Shown: positions 10,396 to 20,387 of the stretch, one piece after another | Numbering within the stretch: the stretch's first letter is position 1 | Layout: the number at the start of each line of letters is the position of its first letter | NCBI RefSeq assembly: GCF_000150955.2 | Contig: NC_011670.1 | Location: 1,283,766-1,347,765 of the forward strand | DNA: 64,000 nucleotides | Reading direction: 5' to 3' | DNA from: Phaeodactylum tricornutum CCAP 1055/1 | Lineage: Eukaryota; Bacillariophyta; Bacillariophyceae; Surirellales; Neidiaceae | The notes under the pieces: model-generated | The model's input: only the letters and a program-made list of their open reading frames with translations | Database searches by the model: none | What the model was told of the DNA's origin: nothing | Made by a program: the position numbers and the translations under genes

Positions 10396-11380
10396 TGGTG
10401 CGACCTACCGTCGCTTTGACACATGTTTATGATGATCTTTACTTTTACCATGACAACGCTTCGTCCAGATGTCTCCCTTTCAAGCACTATTCCTTTGTTG
10501 CTTATGTGAAGTGATCTCCCTTTCTGACAGTTGAAGTGATTAAAAATACAAGTTACTCCTCATGGAGGCTACCTTCATAGATGTGAAAGTAGAGACTTGG
10601 TAGCAGTGCGAAAGCGTTTTAAATGGCTAGTATCAGAACGGAAGCAACTAGATATTTGGCCATATCTCGATTAGGTTTTCCTCCGCATACACGTGCGTCT
10701 CACGGAACTGGGGAACGAGTCCTCAAGATGCTGCGATAATTTGCAACTCACTGTTTCATCAAATTTGTATTTTGGTCACGAACTATGGTATGGGACAACG
10801 AGAAACTGCAACATGAGCCCGGCGCGAATTTGGGGCAAAAAGTGAGTTTTTCTGGGTACAATTTTTCAAACCCCGCCGACGAATGTCAGCTTATTTACGT
10901 GTGCAGCTGAAGGTGAGTAAAAAGCAGTATAGTTTTCTACTCCATGTCATGAAACTTCATGAAACAAGCTCAACAGTTACTGCAGATTCCTGTATTTCTG
11001 TATCTTGTACTATTGGTCACAGTCAGTACCGTCGTGTATTTAAATTATTGTCTCTTTCATTCTCGTTCTCCTTTCAACTTTAAGGCAATAATGTCTTAGC
11101 TGAGTTGTGTCGTCCAATCGGACACCTTCATTCGCAGTCAGTGTTTTCCAGGCTTGCAGAACAAGCAGCTGCTTGCTCTAAGGAAAAGACACAACTGGTT
11201 GGAAATCTTCTGTTCGCTTCCTTTTAACTGTACCTGTCGGAACGCGATCTTTTCTAGCACCCTTGGATTTTGATCGTCGCGTATATTCTTTTTCATGCTC
11301 CGAACGCGCAGATTTTTTCTGAAGCAAAACTCATCTCGATGCTCGAAACCAGTCAACCAATCTATTTTTCTTCCAACAAC
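10396..11380. other. Long intergenic stretch, LRR gene to twin gene A
   Basis: Nearly 1 kb without a supportable coding frame. Short open frames at 10883-11083 and 11138-11464 (minus) look random in composition. A CTGACAGTT element occurs near 10525. No tRNA-like or repeat structure was recognised. Confidence 0.45.
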
Positions 11381-11948
11381 ATGTATCGATTCGTCTTGCT
11401 CGTACTCACCATTGCATCCGTGACGGCCTTTCAAGCCAGCATTCCTCGTTTCGCCGTCGTTCAACAGGTAAGAAAGGGTACGACAGTTGTGATGGGCTAT
11501 CCACGATTGACCGCCGATGAATCTTACTCAATCTTACTCACTCGTGGAATTATTCGGGCGTTGTCAGGATGATTTTTCCTCCACTGCTCGTTTCGTCATG
11601 ACAGAAGAAGAGACGCAGGCTATTCTCAAGTCGGCGACAGATTGTGCTGAAGGAGAATGCTCTATCGACGATGTCTCGGAGTTGCTCTTTGAACTGAAGG
11701 AGCAAGAAAAAGTCCTTTCCAGTCGTCTGGACAAGATTATGAATCAAATTTCGCGTCTCCAGAACGCGAACGAAAAAGAAGAACGCAAGGTAGATGAGGT
11801 TCGTAGCTTTGTGAAGGATGTCCTTTCAGTCTTCCAGCACGACAAGGTTGGCAAGTATTCGCCTAACGCTTATTCGGGAAGTATCGGCGATGGTCCTACT
11901 ACAGCCTACGATGCGCTTCCTCCTAAGAAGTGGAAGTCTAGCACTTAG
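11381..11948 (+). CDS. Plastid-targeted small coiled-coil protein, twin A (unknown function)
   Basis: Two exons, 11381-11467 and 11568-11948, 155 aa, joined in phase 0 across a 100-nt GT-AG intron. Exon 1 encodes little more than a signal peptide and the start of the transit region (MYRFVLLVL...TAFQAS), with Phe at the predicted cleavage site as in diatom plastid preproteins. The mature part has a conserved DCAEGECSIDDV motif, a charged heptad-like helix, a KVDEVRSFVKD segment and a C-terminal AYDALPPKKWK motif. All of these recur in the gene at 12318-12900. I do not recognise a characterised family. A helical plastid stroma or thylakoid-associated protein is the most that can be inferred. 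The paired cysteines in CAEGEC could be redox-active. Confidence 0.75.
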
Positions 11949-12317
11949 TTGTCGTGCAGTGAATAATAAGTGCTCTCATGTTAGACCTTCCGACCCGATA
12001 CGACAATTTGTCGGTCAATAGCGTCATGTCAATATAGCTAATGATATAATTCATCTTGCTACTGTCGACCTTTGTTGTATGCTCGAATTATTAAGGACTG
12101 TAGGCCATACTACAAATCAAAGCTAAGAAATGCAACTTGATTGGGCAAGATCGGTTTCTTACGGACGTCAATAGCGCTAGGAATGGAAACTTATTGTTTT
12201 ATCGTCAAACCCGTAGGAGGCTGAAGTACTGGTGCGGAATGGATTGAGGTCTTATGTGTCAATAAAGCTTCACTATCTATGAGGCTTTTAAGCTCTGAAG
12301 CGTATGATAGTTTGCGT
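11949..12317. other. Convergent spacer between the twin genes
   Basis: About 370 nt between the 3' ends of two convergent duplicated genes. No coding frame or hairpin terminator was recognised. It is AT-rich, as expected for 3' UTR and polyadenylation regions. Confidence 0.45.
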
Positions 12318-12900
12318 CTATGGCTTGCTTGCCGGCTTCCACTTCTTGGGCGGTAGTGCATCGTACGCCGTCGTAGACCCTTTGCCAACATCTCCACTGT
12401 ATCCCATGGGCTTGGTCAACGAAGGATAGTCATTCCCAGACGCCTTGTCGCTCGCTTGGAAAACTCGAAAGATGGCACGAACAGTCTCACGAACCTGGTC
12501 GACTTTACGATCATCGTCTTTGTTGACTACTTCCAAACTCTTAATCATCACGCGGACTTCGTCTAGACGGTTGGATAATTCCTTTTGCTGAGCGTGCAGG
12601 ATCTGAATTAAGTCGTCGACTTCATCAATAGAGCATTCACCCTCGGCACAGTCAGAAGCTTGGGTCACAATCTTATCGGTTTCATCAGCGGACATCAGCG
12701 AAAGAGACGTCATCGTACGGCTCTGCTGTGTGAATTACAACGATCATTGAAGATCACAAAGGGTGAGTTCGCATCGGAACCAAAATCTGCCAAAGCCAAA
12801 GCAGTATAGTATCTTTTGAACTTACGAGACGGGAAGCGGGAGCAAAAGCATGGTTTCCAACCAAAAGGGTGGCAAAAATGGCGAGCGAAGAGATGCGCAT
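12318..12900 (-). CDS. Plastid-targeted small coiled-coil protein, twin B (unknown function)
   Basis: Two exons on the minus strand, 12900-12826 and about 12725-12318, roughly 160 aa; the acceptor could be three bases further on. The intron is 100 nt, phase 0 and in the same position as in twin A. Exon 1 encodes MRISSLAIFATLL followed by NHAFAPASRL, a textbook AFAP plastid cleavage motif. The body repeats the DCAEGECSIDEV motif, the charged helix, RKVDQVRETV and AYDALPPKKWK. By hand alignment, about 34 of 69 core residues match twin A. An inserted SLTKPMGYSG stretch precedes the C-terminal motif. The inverted, tail-to-tail arrangement implies a local inverted duplication followed by substantial divergence. 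Function is unknown. Confidence 0.75.
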
Positions 12901-13578
12901 GTTGGCAGAGAGGTTTTGTGGACTATTTTGTATGAGACACTTGCAAAGAGGTCCTGTATCACAGTCAAGATGGTTTGCTTCCCTGTCAGGGCACAGCTCT
13001 ATTTCCAATTGATGGTTTTGTTTATCCTGCCAGATTTCGGGCTGCGATCCGAACTACGACAGTCCTTCTGGTCGCAGTTGATGCCCTGCCGACTTTCTTT
13101 CGACAGATGTACTCTGTTCTCTGACAGAATGTCCTCCAACCTTCTGACACAGGTGACGTCACGTTTTTACACTGGTTCTAATTTTCAGTTTGTACATCCG
13201 AGATAAGTTACCATGTCTGCAAAGTTTATCACGCTAGAGCTTTACTATAATATTCTGACTATTCTTAGAGTTAACTGTACGAGACAACTTTTGGAGACCG
13301 CAAAACAGGTAAAGGCAGCACGAGTGCAAGGGAAAACCAATGTGCCTGCTCTTGCCACAAAGATCGAAAGCAACCCAGGTAACATTTTTATATCGAGATC
13401 TGGCAGCTCTTCACCATCTCAAAATTCTCTTAAAAGATAAAGTATGCAAAGCGCCTGCTAGGACAAAAAAAATGCTACTGCATAAAACCCCTTTCTACAT
13501 GTGCCTTGTTTTCTCTAGGAACTGCGGACGTCATGCAGTTCTTGAAATCGACAGCGCCCTTACAATCATCTTTCCCGT
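12901..13578. other. Intergenic, twin B to DUF599 gene
   Basis: About 680 nt with no supportable gene. Short open frames at 12850-13206 and 13213-13440 lack similarity to anything I recognise. The left part must hold the twin B promoter. Confidence 0.4.
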
Positions 13579-14526
13579 TTAAATGATCACATGCACTGTA
13601 TCTTCATCAATGATGGAAGGGACACGATCAATTTGCCGGAAGAACGAGGTTAGCAACAAGGCAGACAGCAAAAACACCATCCCCCCTCCGACTAGCCAAG
13701 AAAGAAAGCCGAGCGACAGGTACAGCCATCGAAGACCTAGCCATTGACCGTTCTGCGATTTGCGCATGATCGAATCCACTTTCGTGGAATTTTTCGTGAC
13801 TGGAAACATGAACCCGGCATGCGTCATGAGACGGGCAGACTGAAGGAATTCGTAAGCCGACAACAGCATGGAAAAGGAAACAAAAACGAACTGCAGAGTA
13901 ATTGTTCTTCGACCCACACCATCCTTAATCATTGGTACAATCTTCCCCGTGATTACAGTGAGTAGTGAGAGCACCGTTGTGGCAAGAAACGCATTGGCAG
14001 TAATAGCGTTTCGCAATGTCTGGGTGGCGTATATCCAGTTTTCCGTATCCCGAACGTGTTTTGCCCATTCCACTCGTGTGTTGGCCTGTGTACTCCTCCA
14101 AGTTGACACCCCCGAAGTCTCTTGCTTATACAGCTTGTAATGGTAGGACGCCAGTACCCCAAACGCCAACATGGCCGTTACCGTCGGCACAACCCATGGA
14201 TGCGCAAGTTGGTGAACAGTAGATCCTCCAATAACCGCAGCACGAGAGACGGCCTTGTTCCAGCCAACCTCCACATAGTTTGAAACCGTTTCTGCACCGG
14301 TATTAACGCTCTTGGTAAATCGTTCCAGCACGTTTAGCGGGGGTGCTGGCGGTGATGCTACGCTTCTGACGGAAGAATGGAGTCGTACGGCTTGACGAGA
14401 AGACACTATCGGTTTTCGGTTCCTCGGTACAACATGTAAGGGCTGGTGAAAGCCCGCAATTGCGACGTGAGCTCCAAAACAGGTGGCCGAGAAAGTCAGT
14501 ACAAGCGCAGCGGTTGCCCTCATCAT
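13579..14526 (-). CDS. DUF599 family multi-pass membrane protein, probably plastid-targeted
   Basis: One exon, 315 aa, from the first of two adjacent ATGs (14526); the frame is open further upstream but without an ATG. The N-terminus MMRATAALVLTFS...AIAGFHQP looks like a signal peptide with Phe after the cleavage site. The body has four to five hydrophobic segments and the WRSTQANTR..WA...ENWIYATQTLRNAITA region typical of DUF599. A glycine-rich VGGGMVFLL segment lies near the end. DUF599 proteins occur in bacteria and plants and have no firmly established function. An organellar inner-membrane protein is inferred from the targeting signal and topology. Confidence 0.75.
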   Translation of the reverse strand: MMRATAALVLTFSATCFGAHVAIAGFHQPLHVVPRNRKPIVSSRQAVRLHSSVRSVASPPAPPLNVLERFTKSVNTGAETVSNYVEVGWNKAVSRAAVIGGSTVHQLAHPWVVPTVTAMLAFGVLASYHYKLYKQETSGVSTWRSTQANTRVEWAKHVRDTENWIYATQTLRNAITANAFLATTVLSLLTVITGKIVPMIKDGVGRRTITLQFVFVSFSMLLSAYEFLQSARLMTHAGFMFPVTKNSTKVDSIMRKSQNGQWLGLRWLYLSLGFLSWLVGGGMVFLLSALLLTSFFRQIDRVPSIIDEDTVHVII

Positions 14527-14862
14527 AGCAAGCTTTGGAGGCAGGTATGCTTCAACGCGCACTAGCAACAAGATCCGTTCATTGAGAGCGGGCGTCAACT
14601 CGTCGCTTCTCAACTGACAGTGAGACCCGGGAAAGCAAGGAGTCGAAAGTCCGTGACAGTCAACTACAAATCCACCGTTTTTGGCCCAAAAGAGATTAAA
14701 TATTCCTATATTAGATTCTAGATTCCAGAAGCCTATGTTGGCATGCAGACGGAAGCAGAGATCCCAAAATTATTGTCGGATGCTGAAAAACGGCAAAAAA
14801 GTACTATCAAACATCTTTGGCTTTACATTGGTACGAATTGCTGATTTACTAAATTGTTAGCT
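14527..14862. promoter_or_regulatory. Shared divergent promoter region, DUF599 / APC13-like
   Basis: A 336-nt gap between two outward-facing genes. No TATA box or strong repeat is seen. A GTGACAGTC element lies near 14650. Confidence 0.4.
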
Positions 14863-15246
14863 ATGCCACAGCATTCCGATAGCAGCTTTTCCGCTGTAAC
14901 AAGGCACCGAACGCCTTATTCGACGGCAGGACGTCCCCCCTCGATTGATATCGTTGATGATGAATGGGCCACGGACAAGCTACCAGACGACGACGTGGAC
15001 GTTTCTCGACACGAGGCGGCAGTTGCTCCTCTAATGGAGGAAGGAGAACTGGACGCGGACGCGATCGTAGTTTCACCGTCGGGTAATTCATCGGCAGCGG
15101 CCAAGAACGCGGCTGAACGTCGCCGGCGTGCGGAAGGCTGGAATGATCTGGGTCTGGACGAGCTGGATGGTGGGAACGTAGCCGCAGCACTAACTGTTGC
15201 TCCTGCCAACCGATCAGCCCCCACAAATGGTTCAAATGCCAGATGA
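14863..15246 (+). CDS. APC13: Probable anaphase-promoting complex subunit 13
   Basis: One exon, 127 aa; the ATG at 14863 is the first in frame. Two blocks match the short APC13 family in the right order. One is DIVDDEWATDKLPDDDV (human LIDDAWREDKLPYEDV) and the other, later, is GWNDLGLDELDGGN (human KWTDLALQYLHEN). Between them lies a low-complexity Ala/Glu/Ser spacer longer than in animals (74 aa in human), and an Ala/Asn-rich tail follows. APC13 is a small scaffold-stabilising subunit of the APC/C ubiquitin ligase and binds the TPR subunits (family knowledge). The assignment rests on about 30 residues, so a chance resemblance is possible but unlikely given the two ordered blocks. Confidence 0.7.
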   Translation: MPQHSDSSFSAVTRHRTPYSTAGRPPSIDIVDDEWATDKLPDDDVDVSRHEAAVAPLMEEGELDADAIVVSPSGNSSAAAKNAAERRRRAEGWNDLGLDELDGGNVAAALTVAPANRSAPTNGSNAR

Positions 15247-15960
15247 TAATCTGGGCCCCGACATGGCGATCTTTATCGGTCGGCTGCGAAAGGAGGCGTT
15301 CGGGAGGGGGTTCGTCGCCCAATGTGGCCTACTTGTATGACGACACTTTGTTTTGTATAAATGTATATCTTCAGACTTTTGCGTACTACTTCCAGGCAGC
15401 CTGCTTATGTATGATAGCCGTTGCAGTATATGCAGCCAGTCGTTGGACGGAAACATTCGCACAGCAGATCAACGGCGCAGAAGTAGTCAATTGCACCCGT
15501 TGAGTGTGACTAGCGACTTTGATCGACTCAACTTGTTGGAGTGCAATATTTGGTCTAAGACTCTTCTTCATCCAATAGATAACGTCAATGCCTTCGTTTT
15601 GTATCGATTGTCTCAATAGGTAACGTCAATGCCTTCGTTTTGTATCGATTGTCAAGACAAGCCTACTTTACAGTTATTACAATTTTTCAGTCAAAGGCAA
15701 TTTTTCCTCCTCGAGTACAAGCTCGAAGATGAGGGTTCAGGTTGTGCGTGTCTGACAGTGACATTGACAGTGAATCGGGTTGGGCTTCCGTCCGTTCATA
15801 GACAGCTAATCCAACACACACTAACTGCAAGGCGCGAGTATTGTTTTGAGTGTTCCCGTAGACCTTTATCGCCTTTCCTTGATAGACATGTATTGCTACG
15901 TGCAACTTCGTTTCTGATACCTCCGGAGTAGCGGTCGGTCGCTTGCGCTACCAGACTGCA
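15247..15960. other. Intergenic, APC13-like to methyltransferase
   Basis: About 710 nt without a supportable gene. It contains a recent 40-nt tandem duplication (15573-15653, listed separately), TTACAGTTA at 15668-15676 and two TGACA(G/T)TGA-like elements near 15755-15775, upstream of the methyltransferase start. Confidence 0.5.
15573..15653. repeat. 40-nt near-perfect tandem duplication
   Basis: Copy 1 covers 15573-15612 and copy 2 covers 15614-15653, a period of 41 nt with a single mismatch (15579 versus 15620). It lies in an intergenic region about 300 nt upstream of the methyltransferase start. The low divergence suggests a recent slippage-type event. Confidence 0.9.
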
Positions 15961-16926
15961 ATGAATGAGGATGAAATTGAAGGCGCTGTCACACGTAATT
16001 TGTTTCGAACAGACTCAGATAGTTCGGACGAAGACGACTCAGTCATCGACCCGATAAAAGAAAATAGTAGATTTTCGGGCACGCGCGCAACACTACGACG
16101 AGAAGTCTTGCACGTCACACTGGAAGAGAAAGTTGGCGAGGTTTCTATTGCACAACAGCTTTGGCCGGCAGCAGAGTTCCTGGCTCGCTATATCCTCGAC
16201 GTGGCGGAATCCCTCGAGACACAAGCCAGCATTGACCTGAATACACACGTTTCCATATGTTCTCGAGAGAACGAGCAGCGAAGTAGCGCATTTCGAGCCC
16301 TTCAAGAAGCACTCGAATCGAAAAATTCTGAAAAGGCAGCTCCTATCATAGAACTTGGTGCTGGACTGGGATTGACAGGGCTTGAGATCGCTACTCAGTT
16401 GAGCGTCCACGTGCTCTCAACTGAATTGGAAGAAGGAATACCAATGTTGAAGACAATCATTACGGTGAACAAATCTGCATTCAAACTAGGAGAAAAGGCA
16501 GTCGAAGCACAAGAACTTATGTGGGGTAATAAAGCACAGAGTCAAGATGCCTTGTTGTGGTATGAACGGGTATGTGGAGGGGTGCCAAGACCTCTGGTTG
16601 TTCTCGGCTCTGATGTTGTGTATTGGGAGGAATTGCACGATCCGTTGGAACGTACACTGTATGATTTGCTCTCCAATACTCCTCCTGGTTCTATTTGTAT
16701 CCTAGCTGGCATGCGCCGGTGGAAATCAGACACCAGCTTTTACAAAACATTGGGAAAAAGAAGTCGAACTGCAAGCCATGAACTTTATTGCAGTTTATTG
16801 AAGGAAGACCTGCGACGTAGTGAAGGAAGTCGGCAGATTATGCGAATCTACGCCGTACAATGGGTTGAACGAGAGGCGAAGAAGGCAAAGCAAGCTAACG
16901 GCAAGATTCAATTAGGCTTCCAATGA
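15961..16926 (+). CDS. METTL21/FAM86-like protein methyltransferase (Methyltransf_16)
   Basis: One exon, 321 aa, from the ATG at 15961. The SAM-binding motif I is IIELGAGLGLTGLEIA, followed by the motif II acidic strand LSTELEE. A VVLGSDVVYWEELHDPL segment matches the DxxY-type motif of lysine methyltransferases of the METTL21/22/FAM86 group. A QQLWPAAEFLARY stretch before motif I is also family-typical. These enzymes methylate lysines on chaperones, elongation factors or other proteins. The substrate cannot be told from sequence. The acidic N-terminus (SDSSDEDDS) is a candidate CK2 site. No targeting sequence is visible, so it is probably cytosolic or nuclear. Confidence 0.8.
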   Translation: MNEDEIEGAVTRNLFRTDSDSSDEDDSVIDPIKENSRFSGTRATLRREVLHVTLEEKVGEVSIAQQLWPAAEFLARYILDVAESLETQASIDLNTHVSICSRENEQRSSAFRALQEALESKNSEKAAPIIELGAGLGLTGLEIATQLSVHVLSTELEEGIPMLKTIITVNKSAFKLGEKAVEAQELMWGNKAQSQDALLWYERVCGGVPRPLVVLGSDVVYWEELHDPLERTLYDLLSNTPPGSICILAGMRRWKSDTSFYKTLGKRSRTASHELYCSLLKEDLRRSEGSRQIMRIYAVQWVEREAKKAKQANGKIQLGFQ

Positions 16927-17273
16927 AGTAACACCTGTTCCAGGAGAAGTTCAACTAGACGATCACAATCATCTTGTCATAGTTTGAGGAAAAGACCGCC
17001 TTCTTTTACTAGAGTACAGTTTGTTACGTAGTGCATTCAAATTCAGGGCTTAGGGTTTGACTAGCAATGACCCTATGGACTTACCTGTCGAAAACGATCT
17101 AAAACGTCTCGCTCCCCTCGATGCGATGACCATGAGCCACGAGGCCAAAAGGGATACCGTTTTTGCAAATTTCTGGCCACTCCAGCGTGTGTAGAAACAC
17201 TTGCATTCTCTTTGGACTGCTTGAATAACACAGTTTCCTCCCAAATAGCCTCAAGACCGCTGTCTGTTCAAAA
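16927..17273. other. Intergenic, methyltransferase to 17274 gene
   Basis: About 350 nt, co-directional spacing. No gene, repeat or structured RNA is seen. Confidence 0.4.
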
Positions 17274-17810
17274 ATGCAACGGCGACAGGCAAGTTCTTAT
17301 GCGCCGACGAAGGAACCATCGCCAAGTAGAATCACTGGCAAACATACCGCAGTGCGAACGAAACCTCGGGTAGAGGGAGGCATCAGCTCTGGCGCACTGA
17401 TCGTAATCGCCGTTGTGCTGACGCTCGCGACATTTCTTTTCCCTTCCGAAATGAACCAAGTAGAACAAGAAGCTGGCTACCTTGCACAAAAGGCAGAACA
17501 CGACTTGATGGACTGGGTTCATCGCGACGGAGGAAGCTCACAGGTCTCATCTTCCAAGTGGGTAGACGGTGAAAAAAGACTAAAAGTAAAGCTCAAGGAA
17601 CTAGCTGATAGACAAGCAAAGGGGTTGGACATTGGTGTACCGGTTTTGACGCGCTACCTCGGCGAGGACATTCCGGCTTGGCCTGACGCGACGATTACTA
17701 AGGAAGCCTGGAACGCAAAGGTCGCTGAAAAATATGCGGAAATGAGTCGAGAGGAAGAAGAATGGCGAGCAAAAGTCGCTGCTGTTGTTTCTAAAGACCA
17801 GCGTGGTTAA
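17274..17810 (+). CDS. Single-TM protein of unknown function
   Basis: One exon, 178 aa, ATG start. The N-terminal 37 residues are basic and Ser/Pro-rich, with no signal peptide. One transmembrane segment (GALIVIAVVLTLATFLFP, about 40-57) is followed by a charged, helical soluble region rich in Lys and Glu. The C-terminal part holds LTRYLGEDIPAWPD and an Arg/Glu-rich helix (YAEMSREEEEWRAKVA). N-in topology is likely by the positive-inside rule. I do not recognise a family. It is convergent with the SDR gene, whose end is only about 140 nt downstream. Confidence 0.65.
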   Translation: MQRRQASSYAPTKEPSPSRITGKHTAVRTKPRVEGGISSGALIVIAVVLTLATFLFPSEMNQVEQEAGYLAQKAEHDLMDWVHRDGGSSQVSSSKWVDGEKRLKVKLKELADRQAKGLDIGVPVLTRYLGEDIPAWPDATITKEAWNAKVAEKYAEMSREEEEWRAKVAAVVSKDQRG

Positions 17811-17947
17811 AGATATCTCGACCAAACGATACTTTCTGAAGGCGTGTGGTTCTGTCTTGCAAATAGAAACAAACATTATCTAGTTGGAGGCAGCTGTTGG
17901 ACAAGTCCGTCCGGCAATTACAAGTAGAGGATATGTAGTAATACTTT

Positions 17948-19008
17948 TTAACGATGCTTGTTGTGAGTCTTCCAGTCGGGCATAAACGGTGCAGCATTTG
18001 CAAAGGCTACGGCAAAAAAGTTGTACGGCAAGAAAAAGGTGCCCATCCGCGTTCCCCACGCCAATCCTGCAAAGTGGTGAGAAGAATGTCAGTTGTTGAA
18101 CATCCAATACTATGACTGGCAAAGCACTGGTACCGACCTCCCATGTCACGCAACGCGCATACACCAATACTCTTTAGCATCGTGTCTGCTAATTTCTCGT
18201 CTGGTGACACTGCACTGGTTGCCGCCTTCTCAATCATATCGACTTTGTGGTCCAAGTTCGTGTAAAACTGGCTCTTGACAGGAGACGGATGGATTGCACA
18301 TACATCAATACCAAGAGACTGCACTTCGATATGTAAGCACGCAGCAAACTGCGAGACAAAGGCTTTGGTACTTGCATACATTGCTGCAAATGGAGTCGGT
18401 ATAAAACCAGCAACACTACTTGTAAAAACAATGCAACCTTTTGCTTTTTTTGCGACAAGCTTCTGCACAAAGAAATGCGAAATATTCACTGAAGCTGTAG
18501 CATTGCATTCAATGTTTGCCAGGAGCTTTCCAATCGGAGTTTGATCGAGAAATCCGGTAACCATGAACCCAGCATTGTTAAAAACGATTGGAACGTCAAT
18601 GTCCTTGGTTGCTGCGTTGATCTTGGCCATGTAGTCGACGCCAGGCGAGAAAGTTACACCGGCTGCGCGAAACGACTGCTTCGGGTACATTTCGGCGAGT
18701 TCTCTCATTGTCGACTTAAGGAAATTGTCGTCGAGAGAGACAATAACAATGTTCAAGCCCTGACTTGCGAGCTTGAATGCGAGCGCTTTGCCAATTCCAC
18801 TTCCACCTCCCGTCACCAGAGCCCATTCAGCATTGTATCTTTTCTTTAAATCAGGAACAGGGCGCACTACCATATACAATTGAGGAATGAGATACGCCAC
18901 AAACCAAAAGACGGTGGGAAAGGCGAAGATCATTGCTAAGATTGTCAACGGCGGCATCGATCCGTGCGAAGCTTCGCATGTTCCTATTCCAGCATCGCTC
19001 GTTGACAT
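17948..19008 (-). CDS. Short-chain dehydrogenase, very-long-chain 3-ketoacyl-CoA reductase / HSD17B12-like
   Basis: Two exons, 19008-18138 and 18066-17948, with a 71-nt intron (GTCGGT...CAG), giving 329 aa. The intron is inferred because the unspliced frame turns to low-quality sequence just after the core. The spliced exon 2 adds a hydrophobic LAWGTRMGTFFLPYNFF stretch and a basic end. An N-terminal hydrophobic segment (about 20-48) anchors the protein. Rossmann motif TGGGSGIG is at 66-73, NNAG at 144-147, the catalytic Ser near 197-198 and YASTK at 211-215. The family reduces 3-ketoacyl-CoA during very-long-chain fatty-acid elongation at the ER, or 17-keto steroids. Fatty-acid elongation is the likelier job in an oil-rich alga (inference). 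It is divergent from the gene at 19418. Confidence 0.85.
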
Positions 19009-19417
19009 TGCGATTCCTATATTTCAACGTATCAGATCAAAATAACGAAGGTGCAAACAGCATGGATCGAAAACGACCAATGATTTGACGATGAATTCGA
19101 AATGAACGAAAAGTTCTATAGCAAAGATTAGAGTTACTGTAAGAGCACCTTGAACCGAGTGTGAAGAGAGATCGGTCTGTAGTCTTCTCGATTTGGTCTG
19201 TCAGTCAGTCCAGCAATCCGCCTTCAATTGTGGCCCGATTCCGTTAGCGTAAAATCTAGACCGCATCTGGTCCTTCACTTTCCCAACATGCAATTGATTC
19301 CACGTGGCATACGAAGACTGTCCTCTCACGTCACGAGCCGCCAAAGCCATCCATAGCCACTTCTTCCTCTCCCAGCCGTCGGCAATCTGTGTCCTCAAGA
19401 TTCGCTTTTAGGTCCAC
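19009..19417. promoter_or_regulatory. Shared divergent promoter region, SDR / hemerythrin-like
   Basis: A 409-nt gap between outward-facing genes. It contains TTACTGTAA near 19134, a palindrome-like variant of the recurring TTACAGTTA element. Confidence 0.4.
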
Positions 19418-20387
19418 ATGAGGGGCTCATTAGTTTGCTTACTAATTCATTTGGCAGCAGCCGTTTCTTGGGGTCTCCCATGGTCTGGAGACGCAACATC
19501 ATGCGTTCGCTTCGAAGAGGCGACAGTCGACGCCGACGGTCCCAACACTGAGAATGATCTCGCTTCCGCCGAAGCCAAGATAGCTGATTTCTTGGAGGCT
19601 ACGCCAACAAATGGCAAGTTTCATGTACAAGGATGGCGATGGCATACAATGTCACTGGTACGTGAAGCCGATCGACTTAATAAGCTAGCTACGAAGCTTT
19701 TGGAGAAATCATCGTCCGACGAAGCCCATAGTTTGGAGAAAGAGGTGGACTATGTCGTTGGTTTCAACATGAAAGGCCTTCACAAAATTGAACGGGACTT
19801 GTTCTTTCCTTGGGTTCGGAAAAAAATGGAGCTATCTATAAAGAATCCAGACTTTGCAAAAGCCTTTTCTACGGTCATGGACCAGCTCGAGGGAGACCGA
19901 CAAACGATGGAGACCTTAGGGATGTCGTTGGTACGTGTTCGGAGTGTCAAGTTGATTCACATCGCCGTTCCTTATCTCATTCTTCTTTCTCGCATAACAG
20001 GCTGAAATCACACGAATGGCTGCCGACTCAGACAATCCGTCGAATGTGCGCATGGACGCATATGACGCAGTTGCTTCCATGTCAGCGACTCTCGCCAAGT
20101 ACGGTCGAGCTATGCTGGAGCGAGAGGACAAATTTTTAGTTCCGGCCGTCGCAAATATCGTCCCAGAATCGGAGCAAAAGTCTTTCAACAATAAGGTCAT
20201 ACGAAATCTAGGAGTTTTCGACTCTCGCGTGCATCTCGTTGGGATGCACGAGGCTGTCTGGCAGCTCGACAAAGAATCAGAGCGAAAGCTCTTTGATGAG
20301 ACGATACCATCTATCCCACGAAAGATGATCCCAAGATGGAAACGGCTTTTGTACGAACCTGCTATTGGAAAGTTGAATGACCTATGA
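19418..20387 (+). CDS. Secreted hemerythrin-like helical protein (putative)
   Basis: Two exons, 19418-19930 and 20001-20387, 299 aa, phase 0 across a 70-nt GT-AG intron. The N-terminus MRGSLVCLLIHLAAAVSWG is a signal peptide. The body is predominantly helical. It has spaced His and Glu residues in WRWHTMSLVREAD, LHKIERDLFFPW, EREDKFLVPAV and VGMHEAVW, resembling the HHE/hemerythrin pattern of a four-helix di-iron bundle. Such domains bind oxygen or sense iron, oxygen or redox state. The His spacing is not strictly canonical, so the metal-binding claim is tentative. The targeted compartment (ER, plastid or secreted) is not decided; the residue after the predicted cleavage site is not clearly Phe. 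Confidence 0.6.
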
